Notes: a model not told the origin generated them from the letters alone. A stretch of DNA of 11,375 bases from SZUA-430 sp964547645 (GCA_964547645.1 CAZJOM010000104.1:1-11375), one strand, 5' to 3'; shown: positions 1 through 7,013, counted from the first letter of the stretch. Program-made: numbers and translations.

Positions 1-55
1 CGACCGACGCGTCGGTGTCGAGGTGATCCTTGAGCCAGGAGAGGGTGAATTTCAT
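1..55 (-). CDS. pheT: Phenylalanyl-tRNA synthetase beta subunit, N-terminus only
   Basis: Only the first 18 codons are present; the gene runs off the left edge. The translation begins MKFTLSWLKDHLDTDASV, the usual PheT opening. The ATG overlaps the pheS stop codon in an ATGA arrangement, so the two subunits are translationally coupled. PheT pairs with PheS in the cytoplasmic (alpha-beta)2 enzyme that charges tRNA-Phe. The short piece is identified from its N-terminal pattern and its position after pheS. Confidence 0.9.
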   Translation of the reverse strand, partial: MKFTLSWLKDHLDTDASV

Positions 56-1128
56 CGGCTGAGTCCTCCCGCGAGCGAGGGCACATCCAGCGCGGAGAAG
101 CCGTAGTGTTTCAGCCAGCGCAGGTCGGCGTCGAAGAAGGCGCGCAGGTCGGGGGCGCCGTATTTCAGCATGGCCAGGCGGTCGAGGCCCATGCCCCAGG
201 CGAAGCCTTGGTACTTCGCCGGATCGTGGCCGCACATTTCGATGACCTTCGGATGGACCATGCCGCAACCCAGGATCTCAAGCCAATCGTTGCCTTGGCC
301 GAGTTTGACCTCGCCGCCGGAACGATCGCAGCGGATATCGACTTCGGCGGAGGGTTCGGTGAACGGGAAATGCGAGGGGCGGAAGCGCATTTCGACCTTC
401 GGCACTTCGAAGAGCGCGCGGCAGAATTCTTCCAATATCCACTTCAGGTGGCCCATGTGCGAGCTCTCGTCGATCACGAGGCCTTCGATCTGGTGGAACA
501 TCGGCGTGTGGGTCTGGTCGCTGTCGAGGCGATAGACGCGGCCGGGGACGATGATGCGGATCGGCGGCTTCGAGTTCAGCATCGTGCGGACCTGAACCGG
601 CGACGTATGCGTGCGCAGGAGGTGGCGCGTGCCGTCGGGCTTGGCCTTTAGATAGAACGTGTCGTGCATCTGCCGCGCCGGGTGCTCGGGCGGGATGTTC
701 AGCTTGGTGAAGTTGTAGTCGTCGAGCTCGATATCCGGGCCTTCGGCGATCGCGAAGCCCATGTCGGCGAAGATTGCGGTTGCCTCATCGAGAATTTGCG
801 AGACCGGGTGGATGCGGCCCTGCATCTCAGGACGCACGGGAAGCGTGACGTCGATGCGCTCGGCCTTCAGCTTCGCTTCAAGCGCCACATCGCCGAGCGC
901 GCTTTTGCGGGCGGCGAGTGCTGCGGTCACGCGGTCACGCATGCCGTTGATGATCGGGCCTTGTGCCTTACGTTCATCCGGGCTCATCGTGCCCAGCGTT
1001 TTCAAGGCTTCGCTGATCGAGCCCTTTTTGCCGAGCAGTTCGACGCGCGCCGCTTCGAGCGCCGCTTCATCGCCGCTGCCGGCGATGCGCGCGAGGGCTT
1101 CGCTTTCGAGTTTGGTCAGGTCCTGCAT
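52..1128 (-). CDS. pheS: Phenylalanine--tRNA ligase alpha subunit
   Basis: Catalytic subunit of the cytoplasmic enzyme that attaches phenylalanine to tRNA-Phe; 358 residues, normal for a bacterial PheS. Residues 1-90 form the N-terminal coiled-coil tRNA-binding arm and the rest is the class II synthetase core. Visible core motifs are RTHTSPVQ (172-179), GRVYRLDSDQTH (196-207), HQIEG (212-216), the FRPSHFPFTEPS segment (249-260), GCGMVHP (287-293) and motif 3 GMGLDRLAM (312-320). The start at 1128 is chosen because GGAGA stands just upstream and the protein then begins MQDLTKLE, like its relatives; the frame is open another 14 codons upstream. It lies 108 bases after rplT with no terminator between them, and its stop overlaps the pheT start. 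Confidence 0.97.
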   Translation of the reverse strand: MQDLTKLESEALARIAGSGDEAALEAARVELLGKKGSISEALKTLGTMSPDERKAQGPIINGMRDRVTAALAARKSALGDVALEAKLKAERIDVTLPVRPEMQGRIHPVSQILDEATAIFADMGFAIAEGPDIELDDYNFTKLNIPPEHPARQMHDTFYLKAKPDGTRHLLRTHTSPVQVRTMLNSKPPIRIIVPGRVYRLDSDQTHTPMFHQIEGLVIDESSHMGHLKWILEEFCRALFEVPKVEMRFRPSHFPFTEPSAEVDIRCDRSGGEVKLGQGNDWLEILGCGMVHPKVIEMCGHDPAKYQGFAWGMGLDRLAMLKYGAPDLRAFFDADLRWLKHYGFSALDVPSLAGGLSR

Positions 1129-1236
1129 TTCAAAGTCTCCAACGAATCGCTTCGCGCCGCTTGGGCGCATGTTTACGCACTCCGGCCCGCTGGGTCAGAG
1201 GGTTCACGCGATTGAAGCGTTAGGAGATTGAAACGC

Positions 1237-1596
1237 TTACGCCTTCGCCGCGCTTACCGCCTGGTCGACCAGGGCCTTGAAGGCCTCGGGCTCGCGCACG
1301 GCGAGGTCTGCGAGGATCTTGCGGTCAACCGCAATACCCGCAATCCCGAGGCCGTTGATAAATCGGCCATAGGTCAGACCGTGCTCGCGGACGGCAGCGT
1401 TGATGCGCTGAATCCAAAGAGCCCGGAAATTGCGCTTGCGGTGCTTGCGGCCGATGTAGGCGTGTTGGCCCGACTTATCGACGGCCGCGTTCGCGGTCGT
1501 GATGTTGTTCTTGCGGCGGCCTTTGAAGCCTTTGGCCTGCTTAAAGACCTTTTTGCGGCGAGCGTGGCTCGGTACCGCGCGTGGTGCACGTGACAT
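1237..1596 (-). CDS. rplT: 50S ribosomal protein L20
   Basis: A 119-residue, strongly basic protein that binds 23S rRNA early in assembly of the large ribosomal subunit. It shows the typical N-terminal arginine/lysine-rich helix (RRKKVFKQAKGFKGRRKN, near residues 13-30), the IGRKHRKRNFRALWIQRIN block, and the globular C-terminal domain with GLTYGRFINGL. The start is supported by AAGGAC about ten bases upstream. It follows rpmI by 13 bases, so the two are co-translated. In other bacteria L20 represses its own operon by binding the mRNA; I see no clear L20 site here. Confidence 0.97.
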   Translation of the reverse strand: MSRAPRAVPSHARRKKVFKQAKGFKGRRKNNITTANAAVDKSGQHAYIGRKHRKRNFRALWIQRINAAVREHGLTYGRFINGLGIAGIAVDRKILADLAVREPEAFKALVDQAVSAAKA

Positions 1597-1609
1597 GTTT
1601 GATCAGTCC

Positions 1610-1810
1610 TTACCGGTTATAGGGCATCCAAAGCTTTACGCGCGGCGTGTCACTCTCAGAGAGAATGAAAGTGCCTCTGGCGTGCAGCTTGCGCTTGGAA
1701 GAGCGCCGGATCAGACGGTGGCGTTTCATCACGCCGCCATGCTTCACCTTACCGGTGGCCGTCATTCTGAAGCGCTTTTTAGCGCCCGATTTGGTCTTCA
1801 ACTTGGGCAT
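1610..1810 (-). CDS. rpmI: 50S ribosomal protein L35
   Basis: A 66-residue basic protein of the large ribosomal subunit, beginning MPKLKTKSGAKKRFR, with GKVKHGGVMKRHRLIRRSSKRK in the middle, which is diagnostic for L35. The start at 1810 is preceded by GGAGACCGAA, a good ribosome binding site; the frame stays open upstream but that part has no L35 character. It is the first gene of the rpmI-rplT-pheS-pheT unit here. infC, which often precedes it, is absent: the next gene upstream is a MATE pump. Confidence 0.96.
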   Translation of the reverse strand: MPKLKTKSGAKKRFRMTATGKVKHGGVMKRHRLIRRSSKRKLHARGTFILSESDTPRVKLWMPYNR

Positions 1811-1921
1811 TTCGGTCTCCTTATGCTGGAACGCGTGTGAGCCCCAAAGGCTCGGAACAGCCTGGGCATGCCCCGCCCGGCCGTTCGTGAGGGGCGGGAA
1901 ATAGCCCAATCCCTCCCGGAA

Positions 1922-1950
1922 ATGCAAGGGTGTGGGCGGCCCCGCGTCAA
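1922..1950 (-). promoter_or_regulatory. Candidate promoter of the rpmI operon
   Basis: On the minus strand TTGACG (1945-1950) is followed after 17 bases by TTGCAT (1922-1927). The -35 box is five of six to consensus; the -10 box is weak. It would start a leader of roughly 105 bases before rpmI. A near-perfect inverted repeat (1934-1943 with 1954-1963, one mismatch) frames the -35 box. Confidence 0.4.
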
Positions 1951-1963
1951 CTTGGGACCGCCC
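1934..1963. repeat. Inverted repeat between the MATE gene and rpmI
   Basis: GGGCGGCCCC (1934-1943) and GGGACCGCCC (1954-1963) pair with one mismatch across a ten-base loop, seven bases past the MATE stop codon. It could be the 3' hairpin of the MATE transcript, though no T-run follows, or an operator over the rpmI -35 box, which lies in its loop. Confidence 0.5.
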
Positions 1964-1969
1964 AACCTA

Positions 1970-3385
1970 TTAAAGGGACCGACGGGAGAGGATTTCCCAG
2001 CGGGCAAGCATGCCTATGCCAGCGAAAAGCAGCCCGACCAAGAGGCCGGTCCACACGCCAAGACCCTCCAACCCCGCTCCTTTGCTCAGGCCCCACGCGA
2101 GCGGGAATCCAATGAGCCAGTAGCTGAGGCCGGCGATCCACATCGGCCACCGCGCGTCTTTGAGGCCCCGCAGGCTCGTCTGCGCCGTCACCTGGAGCGC
2201 GTCGAAGAGCTGGAACGCGGCGGCAACGTAGAGAAACGTCACCGCGAGCGGGATCACGCCTTCGTTCCGCGGATCGGCCGCGTTCAGATAGAGACCCGCC
2301 AGCGTTTCGGGGATCAACGCGATCACGACACCGCACAGCGCCATGAAACCGCAGCCGACCGCGATGGCCGTGTAGCCTGCGCGCCGTGCACCCATCGCGT
2401 TGCGCGCGCCGGTCATCAAGCCAACTCGCACCGTCGCCGCCATCCCGATCCCCAGCGGCACCATGAAGGTGAGCGAGGGAATGTTCAGCGCAACCTGGTG
2501 CGCCGCCACCGCCGCAGCGCCAAACGTGCCCATGATCAGCGTTGCCGAGTTGAACAGCATCGCCTCGAAGATCAACGACGAGCCCATCGGTATGCCGAGA
2601 CGAAAGATCTCGGCGAACTTCTTCCAATCGGGACGGAAGAAGCGATGGAGCAGCCGATACTTCTTGAACGACGGCGCAAACAATGCCAGCGCCATCATCG
2701 CTGCGAACGCGAACACGTACGCGATCACGCTGGCCACGGCCGAACCCACGACGCCCATCGCCGGCGCGCCAAAGTGGCCGTAGATGAAGACGTAGTTCGC
2801 GGCGATGTTCACAAGCACAGTCACGATCGCGATGACCAGCACCGGACGCTGCCTGTCGATCGCGGTCGCGAGACCACGCAACAACGGCGTCGCCAGCCAG
2901 AATGGCAGGCCCAGACTCACAACCTGCACCCATGGCTCGGCCATCGCCGCGATTTGCGGATCTTGTCCCAGCAACAACAGCACCGGGCGCGTCCACAGAA
3001 AGAGCGCGAGCATTAGAACCGGCGACATGAATGCGATCGCCCAGAAGCCCATGCGAACCGTCGCCCGCACGCGGGCGCGGTCGTTCGGATGAGCGCCCAG
3101 GATCTGCGCCACGATCGGCGACACCGCCATGACGGGGCCGAAGCCGATCAGCCAGGCCAAATAGAAGATCACCGCGCCGATGCCGGTCGCTGCGAGCGCT
3201 TCCTTGCCAAGCTGGCCGACCATGATGATGTCGGCGGTGAGCGAGCCGATTTGAGCCAGCTGCATGACGATCAGCGGCGCGGCAAGCTTCATCAGTTCGC
3301 GCGTTTCATCGAGCCAGGGCTTCAGCATTGCGCGTCTCGCCTCCCGGTCGCTCGTTTCAAAATATGTGTTCATGGTCTTCAACAT
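1970..3385 (-). CDS. MATE-family multidrug efflux pump (NorM-like)
   Basis: An inner-membrane antiporter that exports cationic or aromatic drugs in exchange for Na+ or H+. At 471 residues it has the usual length, with two homologous halves of six hydrophobic helices. The family signature is seen near residues 33-65 (LAAPLIVMQLAQIGSLTADI followed by MVGQLG) and again in the second half (LGIPMGSSLIFEAMLFNSAT, then AAHQVALNI). The start may be 3385 or four codons later at 3373; neither has a strong ribosome binding site. The substrate cannot be told from sequence. Upstream lie a promoter, a short leader ORF and a terminator, so expression probably depends on attenuation. The next gene downstream, rpmI, has its own candidate promoter. 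Confidence 0.93.
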   Translation of the reverse strand: MLKTMNTYFETSDREARRAMLKPWLDETRELMKLAAPLIVMQLAQIGSLTADIIMVGQLGKEALAATGIGAVIFYLAWLIGFGPVMAVSPIVAQILGAHPNDRARVRATVRMGFWAIAFMSPVLMLALFLWTRPVLLLLGQDPQIAAMAEPWVQVVSLGLPFWLATPLLRGLATAIDRQRPVLVIAIVTVLVNIAANYVFIYGHFGAPAMGVVGSAVASVIAYVFAFAAMMALALFAPSFKKYRLLHRFFRPDWKKFAEIFRLGIPMGSSLIFEAMLFNSATLIMGTFGAAAVAAHQVALNIPSLTFMVPLGIGMAATVRVGLMTGARNAMGARRAGYTAIAVGCGFMALCGVVIALIPETLAGLYLNAADPRNEGVIPLAVTFLYVAAAFQLFDALQVTAQTSLRGLKDARWPMWIAGLSYWLIGFPLAWGLSKGAGLEGLGVWTGLLVGLLFAGIGMLARWEILSRRSL

Positions 3386-3452
3386 GGATCAGCTCGTTCG
3401 GTCCGCCCGGTCGTAAGTCCGCTCATTTCGATCGGGGTTTGACCAAGCAAAC

Positions 3453-3484
3453 AAAAACCCCTCCGGAGCGTGCTCGGGAGGGGT
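3453..3484 (-). terminator. Intrinsic terminator inside the MATE leader (attenuator)
   Basis: On the minus strand ACCCCTCC (3477-3484) pairs with GGAGGGGT (3457-3464), followed by five T. It stands 31 bases after the leader ORF stop and about 70 bases before the MATE start, so it would cut off MATE transcription. Its 5' arm can instead pair with the end of the leader ORF (3529-3539). Confidence 0.85.
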
Positions 3485-3539
3485 GGCATCAGGTTCGGCC
3501 TGTTCGGCAGAGACGCTAATCCATGGCTCCCTCACGAGC
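3472..3539 (-). promoter_or_regulatory. Antiterminator pairing, MATE attenuator
   Basis: The minus-strand segment GCTCGTGAGGG (3529-3539), within the last codons of the leader ORF, is complementary at 10 of 11 positions to CCCTCCCGAGC (3472-3482), the 5' arm of the terminator. The two pairings exclude each other. A ribosome finishing the leader ORF would cover the first segment and favour termination; a ribosome held upstream would leave it free and favour read-through. Confidence 0.6.
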
Positions 3540-3614
3540 CCAAAGAACCGCACAACGCGGCGCCGGGTATCCGGCGCAGCCCGCAGCGGTCATTATGAGT
3601 GTCGACGTGTTCAT
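3516..3614 (-). CDS. Leader peptide of the MATE gene (32 aa)
   Basis: A 32-codon ORF beginning MNTSTLIMTAAGCAGYP and ending VLWAREGAMD. It is not rich in any one amino acid, so it does not look like a biosynthetic-operon leader. The ribosome binding site is weak. Position is the main evidence: a promoter lies about 50 bases upstream, the antiterminator strand is in its last codons, and a terminator follows 31 bases after the stop. A second leader of nearly equal length and layout lies at 9200-9295. An RNA stem (GCGCCGG with CCGGCGC) falls within it. I do not recognise the peptide. Confidence 0.55.
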   Translation of the reverse strand: MNTSTLIMTAAGCAGYPAPRCAVLWAREGAMD

Positions 3615-3671
3615 CAAATCGCCGGCTCGTGAGTGGTGCGCGCGAAGCCCCATGCCTCGCGCATGCGTCGG

Positions 3672-3700
3672 GTGGTACGTGGGGTGTGGGGTTAAGTCAA
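3672..3700 (-). promoter_or_regulatory. Candidate promoter of the MATE leader
   Basis: TTGACT (3695-3700) and TACCAC (3672-3677) on the minus strand, 17 bases apart. The -35 is five of six to consensus and the -10 is weak. The predicted start near 3665 gives about 50 bases before the leader ATG. The second attenuator has the same TTGACT box and spacing. Confidence 0.45.
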
Positions 3701-3883
3701 GGCATGGCAGGTATGCGGATGGCGCGATACTCGCACTGTTGCGGCGAAGCGACGAATGTTCTCCCCGTGCCACGGCTCATCTCCCGAACGTCGCGCTTCA
3801 AATGCTGTCTGCAGGTTTCCATTAGGGCTGCGCGTCGATAGTACGCCCGGATCGACGGCGTCCCCGTGCGGGCGGCATCAGGA
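3701..3883. other. Intergenic stretch with no recognised feature
   Basis: Between the MATE leader promoter and the hairpin after rtcB I find no ORF with coding character, no RNA gene and no clear repeat. Confidence 0.5.
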
Positions 3884-3911
3884 GGCGCGGGAGCTGTGCG
3901 GCTCCCGCGCC
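3884..3911. terminator. Strong hairpin just after rtcB
   Basis: GGCGCGGGAGC (3884-3894) and GCTCCCGCGCC (3901-3911) form a perfect 11-bp stem with a six-base loop, four bases beyond the rtcB stop. There is no T-run on the minus side, so it may act as a transcript 3'-end stabiliser or a weak terminator. Confidence 0.55.
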
Positions 3912-3915
3912 TTAT

Positions 3916-5103
3916 CTAACCCTTCACGCAGACGATTTGGCGGAGTGTGTGGACCACTTCCACCAAGTCGGCTTGCGCGGCCATGACCGCGTCGATGTCC
4001 TTGTAGGCCATCGGCGTTTCGTCGATGACGCCTGGGTCTTTGCGGCATTCGACGTGGGCGGTCGCTTGGATGTGGTCTTCGAGCGTGAAGCGTTCCTTTG
4101 CGGCTGTGCGTGACATGGCGCGGCCGGCGCCGTGCGAGCAGGACTCGAACGATTCCGGGTTGCCTAAGCCACGTACGATGAACGATTTTGCGCCCATCGA
4201 GCCCGGGATAATGCCGAGTTCGCCCTTGCGGGCACGCACCGCACCCTTGCGGGTCAGCCAGACGCGCTCGCCGAAGTGCTCTTCGCGTTCGACGTAGTTG
4301 TGGTGACAGTTCACCGCCACGTCGGCCGTTTCGAGATCCGGCCACGTTTCCTGCAACACGGCCAAGACCGCGCCCATCATCACGTCGCGGTTCGAGCGCG
4401 CGTAGTCTTGCGCCCAGCCCACGGCTTCGACGTAGTCGTTGAAGGCTTGGCTGCCCTCCCCGAACCACGCCAAGTCGCGATCCGCGAGTTTGAGGCCGGC
4501 CGCCTCGATCTCCTCCTTCGCTTTCGCGATGAAGTACTGACCGATGCGGTTGCCGATGCCACGCGAGCCGGAGTGCAGCATCACCCAGACGCGGTCCGCC
4601 TCGTCGAGGCAGATTTCGACGAAGTGGTTGCCGCCGCCGAGCGTGCCGATCTGCAACGCCGCCGACTTCTTCTCCGCGATCTTCGGGTGCTTGGCTTCGA
4701 TCGCCTCGTAACCCGCCTTGTGGCGCTGGTACCAGGCGGCCTCGGCACGGCGCGGCGGTTGCTTGTGCGACGCCTGGCCCACCGGGATCACGGATTCGAT
4801 GCCGGCGCGGATGTTCTTGAGCGAGTCCGGCAAGCGTGACGCGGTGATGTTCGTCATCACCGCCGCCATACCGCAGCCGATATCAACGCCGACCGCGGCC
4901 GGGATGATCGCGCCCTTCGTCGGGATGACGGAGCCAACCGTTGCGCCTTTGCCCAAGTGCACGTCGGGCATCACCGCGACGTGGCCGTGGATGAACGGGA
5001 GCTCGGCGATGTTCCTCAGCTGCTTGCGCGCTTCCGGTTCGACCGGGACGCCGTTCGTCCACGCCTTGATGGGGACGCCGTTGGAGTTGATTTCTTCGTA
5101 CAT
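3916..5103 (-). CDS. rtcB: RtcB RNA ligase (RNA-splicing ligase family)
   Basis: Cytoplasmic Mn2+- and GTP-dependent ligase that joins an RNA end carrying 2',3'-cyclic phosphate or 3'-phosphate to a 5'-OH end, as in tRNA or rRNA repair. It has 395 residues, near the usual length of about 400. The metal and active-site pattern is complete: GVDIGCGM (D74, C77), LGGGNHFVE (N159, H160), MLHSGSRGIGN (H177), VNCHHNYVERE (H267, H268) and the guanylate-accepting histidine in SCSHGAGRAMSR (H324). The start at 5103 gives the usual N-terminus but has no close ribosome binding site; the strong AAGGAG upstream (5133-5138) precedes a three-codon ORF. It is downstream of rsr on the same strand, 212 bases away, an arrangement known from RNA-repair operons. 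No rtcA or rtcR is in the window. Confidence 0.96.
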   Translation of the reverse strand: MYEEINSNGVPIKAWTNGVPVEPEARKQLRNIAELPFIHGHVAVMPDVHLGKGATVGSVIPTKGAIIPAAVGVDIGCGMAAVMTNITASRLPDSLKNIRAGIESVIPVGQASHKQPPRRAEAAWYQRHKAGYEAIEAKHPKIAEKKSAALQIGTLGGGNHFVEICLDEADRVWVMLHSGSRGIGNRIGQYFIAKAKEEIEAAGLKLADRDLAWFGEGSQAFNDYVEAVGWAQDYARSNRDVMMGAVLAVLQETWPDLETADVAVNCHHNYVEREEHFGERVWLTRKGAVRARKGELGIIPGSMGAKSFIVRGLGNPESFESCSHGAGRAMSRTAAKERFTLEDHIQATAHVECRKDPGVIDETPMAYKDIDAVMAAQADLVEVVHTLRQIVCVKG

Positions 5104-5109
5104 GGTGGT

Positions 5110-5121
5110 TCAGCGATGCAT
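5110..5121 (-). CDS. Three-codon upstream ORF before rtcB
   Basis: ATG CAT CGC TGA, preceded by AAGGAG (5133-5138) with an 11-base gap. It is in frame with rtcB, and its stop lies six bases before the rtcB ATG. It may feed ribosomes into rtcB by reinitiation or be chance; there is no other good ribosome binding site for rtcB. Confidence 0.3.
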   Translation of the reverse strand: MHR

Positions 5122-5164
5122 GTTCGTGCTCGCTCCTTCTATCAAAGATTACAAGTCGTTGTTG

Positions 5165-5315
5165 CCCTTCTCCCGCAAATAGCGGGAGAAGGTGGATCGA
5201 CGCCGAAGGCGGCGAGACGGATGAGGGGAAGTCGCGCTGTGCGTGCGTCCCCTCATCCGTCACGGCGCGCCTGATGGCGCGCCGCGACACCTTCTCCCAC
5301 ATGGTGGGAGAAGGG
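5165..5315. repeat. Dispersed palindromic repeat between rtcB and rsr
   Basis: About 150 bases made of three hairpins: an 11-bp stem at 5166-5192, a central 13-bp stem (5216-5228 with 5249-5261) and an 11-bp stem at 5290-5314. The outer hairpins carry the same CCTTCTCCC / GGGAGAAGG arms, so the whole unit is also an inverted repeat. Such elements are common in rhizobia and other alphaproteobacteria (RIME-like). It touches the rsr stop codon and may stabilise the rsr mRNA or separate rsr from rtcB. Confidence 0.8.
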
Positions 5316-6641
5316 CTAGTTCTCGGTGGCAATGATCCAGTCGATCACGCTTTCGGAGAAGCCGTCGATGCGGGTCCAGTCGCCGGCGCCTACGCCGTTG
5401 CGGTGAGAGGCGACGTTGATCATATAGCCCTCGCCCTTCGGCGCGCCCACGGGGTCGTGCGACTGCTCGTCGGTGATGACGATCAGGCGCGCGCCTTTTT
5501 GATCAACTTCGCCGACCGCGCGGCCCAGATAGGTGCTCTGGTGCGGCTGGCTTTGCACGATCGCGTCGCGCAGAGCGAAGCCGCGCCGGGGCGGCACCTT
5601 CTTCACGTGGTCGGAGAACGTGAAGATCTCGACATCCTCGCAGATCTCGCGGGCGAGAACCGCGAGGCCGCAGGCGGCGTCGACGCGCAGCATCTCAGAA
5701 CGCGCCGACATCGGCGCATCCATCGAACCCGATACGTCAACCAGGATGCGCGTCGTGCCTTCGAGTTTTGCATGGCCGTCGAGAGAGCGGAACATCGCCT
5801 TCTCGAGTTCCGGCTCGAAGTCCGGCGCATAGCGCGCCGCCGCGATGAAGCGATACGGCAACACGCGGTCGGTGCGCATGGCATCGAGTGCGCTCGCGAT
5901 TGTCTTTTTCGCGACGCCCGCCGTCAGCATACCGCGAAGGTTACGCAAGAGCGCGAGTGCACCGAGCTTCTTCTCGGCGATCAAGCGTTCGAACGTTTCC
6001 TTCTTGCCGGCGCCTGAGGAGAGCTGAACCTCCCAGGTGTCCGGCGCGGCCAGCGTGCCGTCGACGAGCTGCTTCCAGACCTTTGCCTGATCCGCGTTCG
6101 CGGGTTTGGCGTGGGTCAAGAACAGCACGTCGCGCAGGCGCACCGGTCCGTCGCGGTCGTACTTCGCGAGCTGGTAGGCGTCGAACTTCTCGAACGCCTT
6201 GGCCAAACCCTTCTTCACTTGTGCGGGGACCGGACGCTTCTTGCGCTGCTGCATCGGGCCGATGACGTCGGACCAATAGAGTGCCAAGAACTCCGTTATT
6301 TCGTCCGGCCGCTGGATGACGCGGGAGAGCGTCGCCGCAACGAGCGGACGGTGCTGTTCGCTTGCCGCCATCGCGCGCACGAGGAGAAGCGGCGCGTGGC
6401 GCAGCTTCTGCCGTTCGCGTGCGTCGATGGCGATTTGCGCAACCGTCTCCGGCGCCACCTTGGGTACCAGCGCTTGGATGCGATCGGCGATCGCTTCGCC
6501 GTCTTCGTAGAACTGATCCTCCCAGAGCATGCAGTTCATGATGGAACGGCGGAGCTGCGCCTCGGGGCCGAACGTGCGGGCCGGTGCGCCTTCGTGCGTG
6601 CGCGCCTTTTTGAAGCGCTTGAAGATGTTGAGTTTGGCCAT
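5316..6641 (-). CDS. rsr: Ro60-like TROVE/vWA RNA-binding protein
   Basis: Bacterial Ro60 (Rsr): a ring-shaped protein that binds Y RNA on its outside and the ends of misfolded RNA in its central hole; in Deinococcus it works with PNPase. It has 441 residues. The TROVE HEAT-repeat domain covers roughly 20-295, including FLTHAKPANADQAKVWKQLV (near 174-193) and the LRNLRGML helix (232-239). A von Willebrand A domain follows: DVSGSMD (302-308) gives the D-x-S-x-S metal site, with T370 and D391 completing it. The start at 6641 has AAAGGAG ten bases upstream and leaves MAKLNIFKRFKK; 23 further upstream codons are discarded. The Y RNA genes upstream and rtcB downstream are its expected partners. 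Confidence 0.94.
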   Translation of the reverse strand: MAKLNIFKRFKKARTHEGAPARTFGPEAQLRRSIMNCMLWEDQFYEDGEAIADRIQALVPKVAPETVAQIAIDARERQKLRHAPLLLVRAMAASEQHRPLVAATLSRVIQRPDEITEFLALYWSDVIGPMQQRKKRPVPAQVKKGLAKAFEKFDAYQLAKYDRDGPVRLRDVLFLTHAKPANADQAKVWKQLVDGTLAAPDTWEVQLSSGAGKKETFERLIAEKKLGALALLRNLRGMLTAGVAKKTIASALDAMRTDRVLPYRFIAAARYAPDFEPELEKAMFRSLDGHAKLEGTTRILVDVSGSMDAPMSARSEMLRVDAACGLAVLAREICEDVEIFTFSDHVKKVPPRRGFALRDAIVQSQPHQSTYLGRAVGEVDQKGARLIVITDEQSHDPVGAPKGEGYMINVASHRNGVGAGDWTRIDGFSESVIDWIIATEN

Positions 6642-6671
6642 GACGGCGCGCTCCTTTGGTTTGAAGAAGAT

Positions 6672-6740
6672 TGAACCACCAAGAACACGAAGGTCACCAA
6701 GATTCAGCAATGAACCTTGTGACGCTTGTGCCTTGTGGCT
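6672..6740. repeat. Imperfect inverted repeat upstream of rsr
   Basis: Arms at about 6675-6705 (with CACCAAG twice and CACGAAGG) and 6712-6740 (CCTTGTG, CTTGTG, CCTTGTGG) pair imperfectly around a short loop. It fills the gap between Y1 and the rsr ribosome binding site. It resembles dispersed ACCAAG/CACGAAG palindromes of many bacterial genomes and would form a long stem in the rsr leader. Confidence 0.5.
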
Positions 6741-6750
6741 GCGTTAGAAA

Positions 6751-6892
6751 GGCGGGGAACAGGCGACACTGCTATGGGGTCTCCCCCGGTTGCTCTATCC
6801 GCTGAGCTATGGGTGCACAGGTTGCACCCAGCGGGATTCGAACCCGCGACCTACCCGTTATGAGCGAAGTAACAGATGTCTTCACCACCGCC
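6751..6892 (-). ncRNA. yrlA: Y RNA 1, YrlA-type with tRNA-like module
   Basis: About 142 nt, ending 109 bases before rsr. The closing stem has GGCGG (6888-6892) with CCGCC (6751-6755), a UGGU bulge opposite C, GAA with UUC, a GCCUG 3' bulge, GACA with UGUC, a one-base bulge, and CUGUUA with UAGCAG. The enclosed module is a tRNA in permuted order: T arm (6831-6847, UUCGAAU loop on a 5-bp stem), a perfect 7-bp acceptor-like stem (6824-6830 with 6810-6816) closed by a 7-base loop, then a D arm (6791-6809). This is the known YrlA design, in which Ro60 binds the stem and the module mimics tRNA. A CUCAUAA stretch in the normal anticodon-loop position is unusual. Automatic tools may call it a tRNA or pseudo-tRNA. 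Confidence 0.85.
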
Positions 6893-6900
6893 AGCCGTCG

Positions 6901-6966
6901 CTTGCGCAGCATGCGCGGCCGCCACGCCGAAGCCAGTTCGGCGAAGGCGGGCGCGCTGTGCGCAAG
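6901..6966. repeat. Long near-perfect hairpin between amtB and Y RNA 1
   Basis: A 66-base palindrome built of stacked stems: CTTGCGCA with TGCGCAAG at the ends, two 5-bp stems separated by a C-C mismatch, then a 7-bp stem (CGCCGAA with TTCGGCG on the minus strand) and a five-base loop. No T-run follows on either side. It ends eight bases before Y1, which leaves no room for an ordinary promoter, so Y1 may be processed from a longer transcript. Confidence 0.7.
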
Positions 6967-7013
6967 CTATGGCTCGGCAGGCCGAGTGATCGGAATGCCG
7001 GCCATTCTGTTGT

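Noticed and set aside
1129..1170. Longer pheS start at 1170
   Set aside because: The internal ATG at 1128 has a proper GGAGA site and gives the normal PheS N-terminus.
1868..3016. Long plus-strand ORF of 382 codons
   Set aside because: It is rich in Arg, His and Gln and lies antisense to the clear MATE gene; a typical shadow frame in GC-rich DNA.
6790..6864. Ordinary tRNA gene suggested by perfect T and D arms
   Set aside because: The arms are in permuted order (T arm, acceptor, D arm), the acceptor stem is closed by a short loop and the whole lies inside the Y RNA stem. It is a YrlA tRNA mimic, not a standard tRNA.
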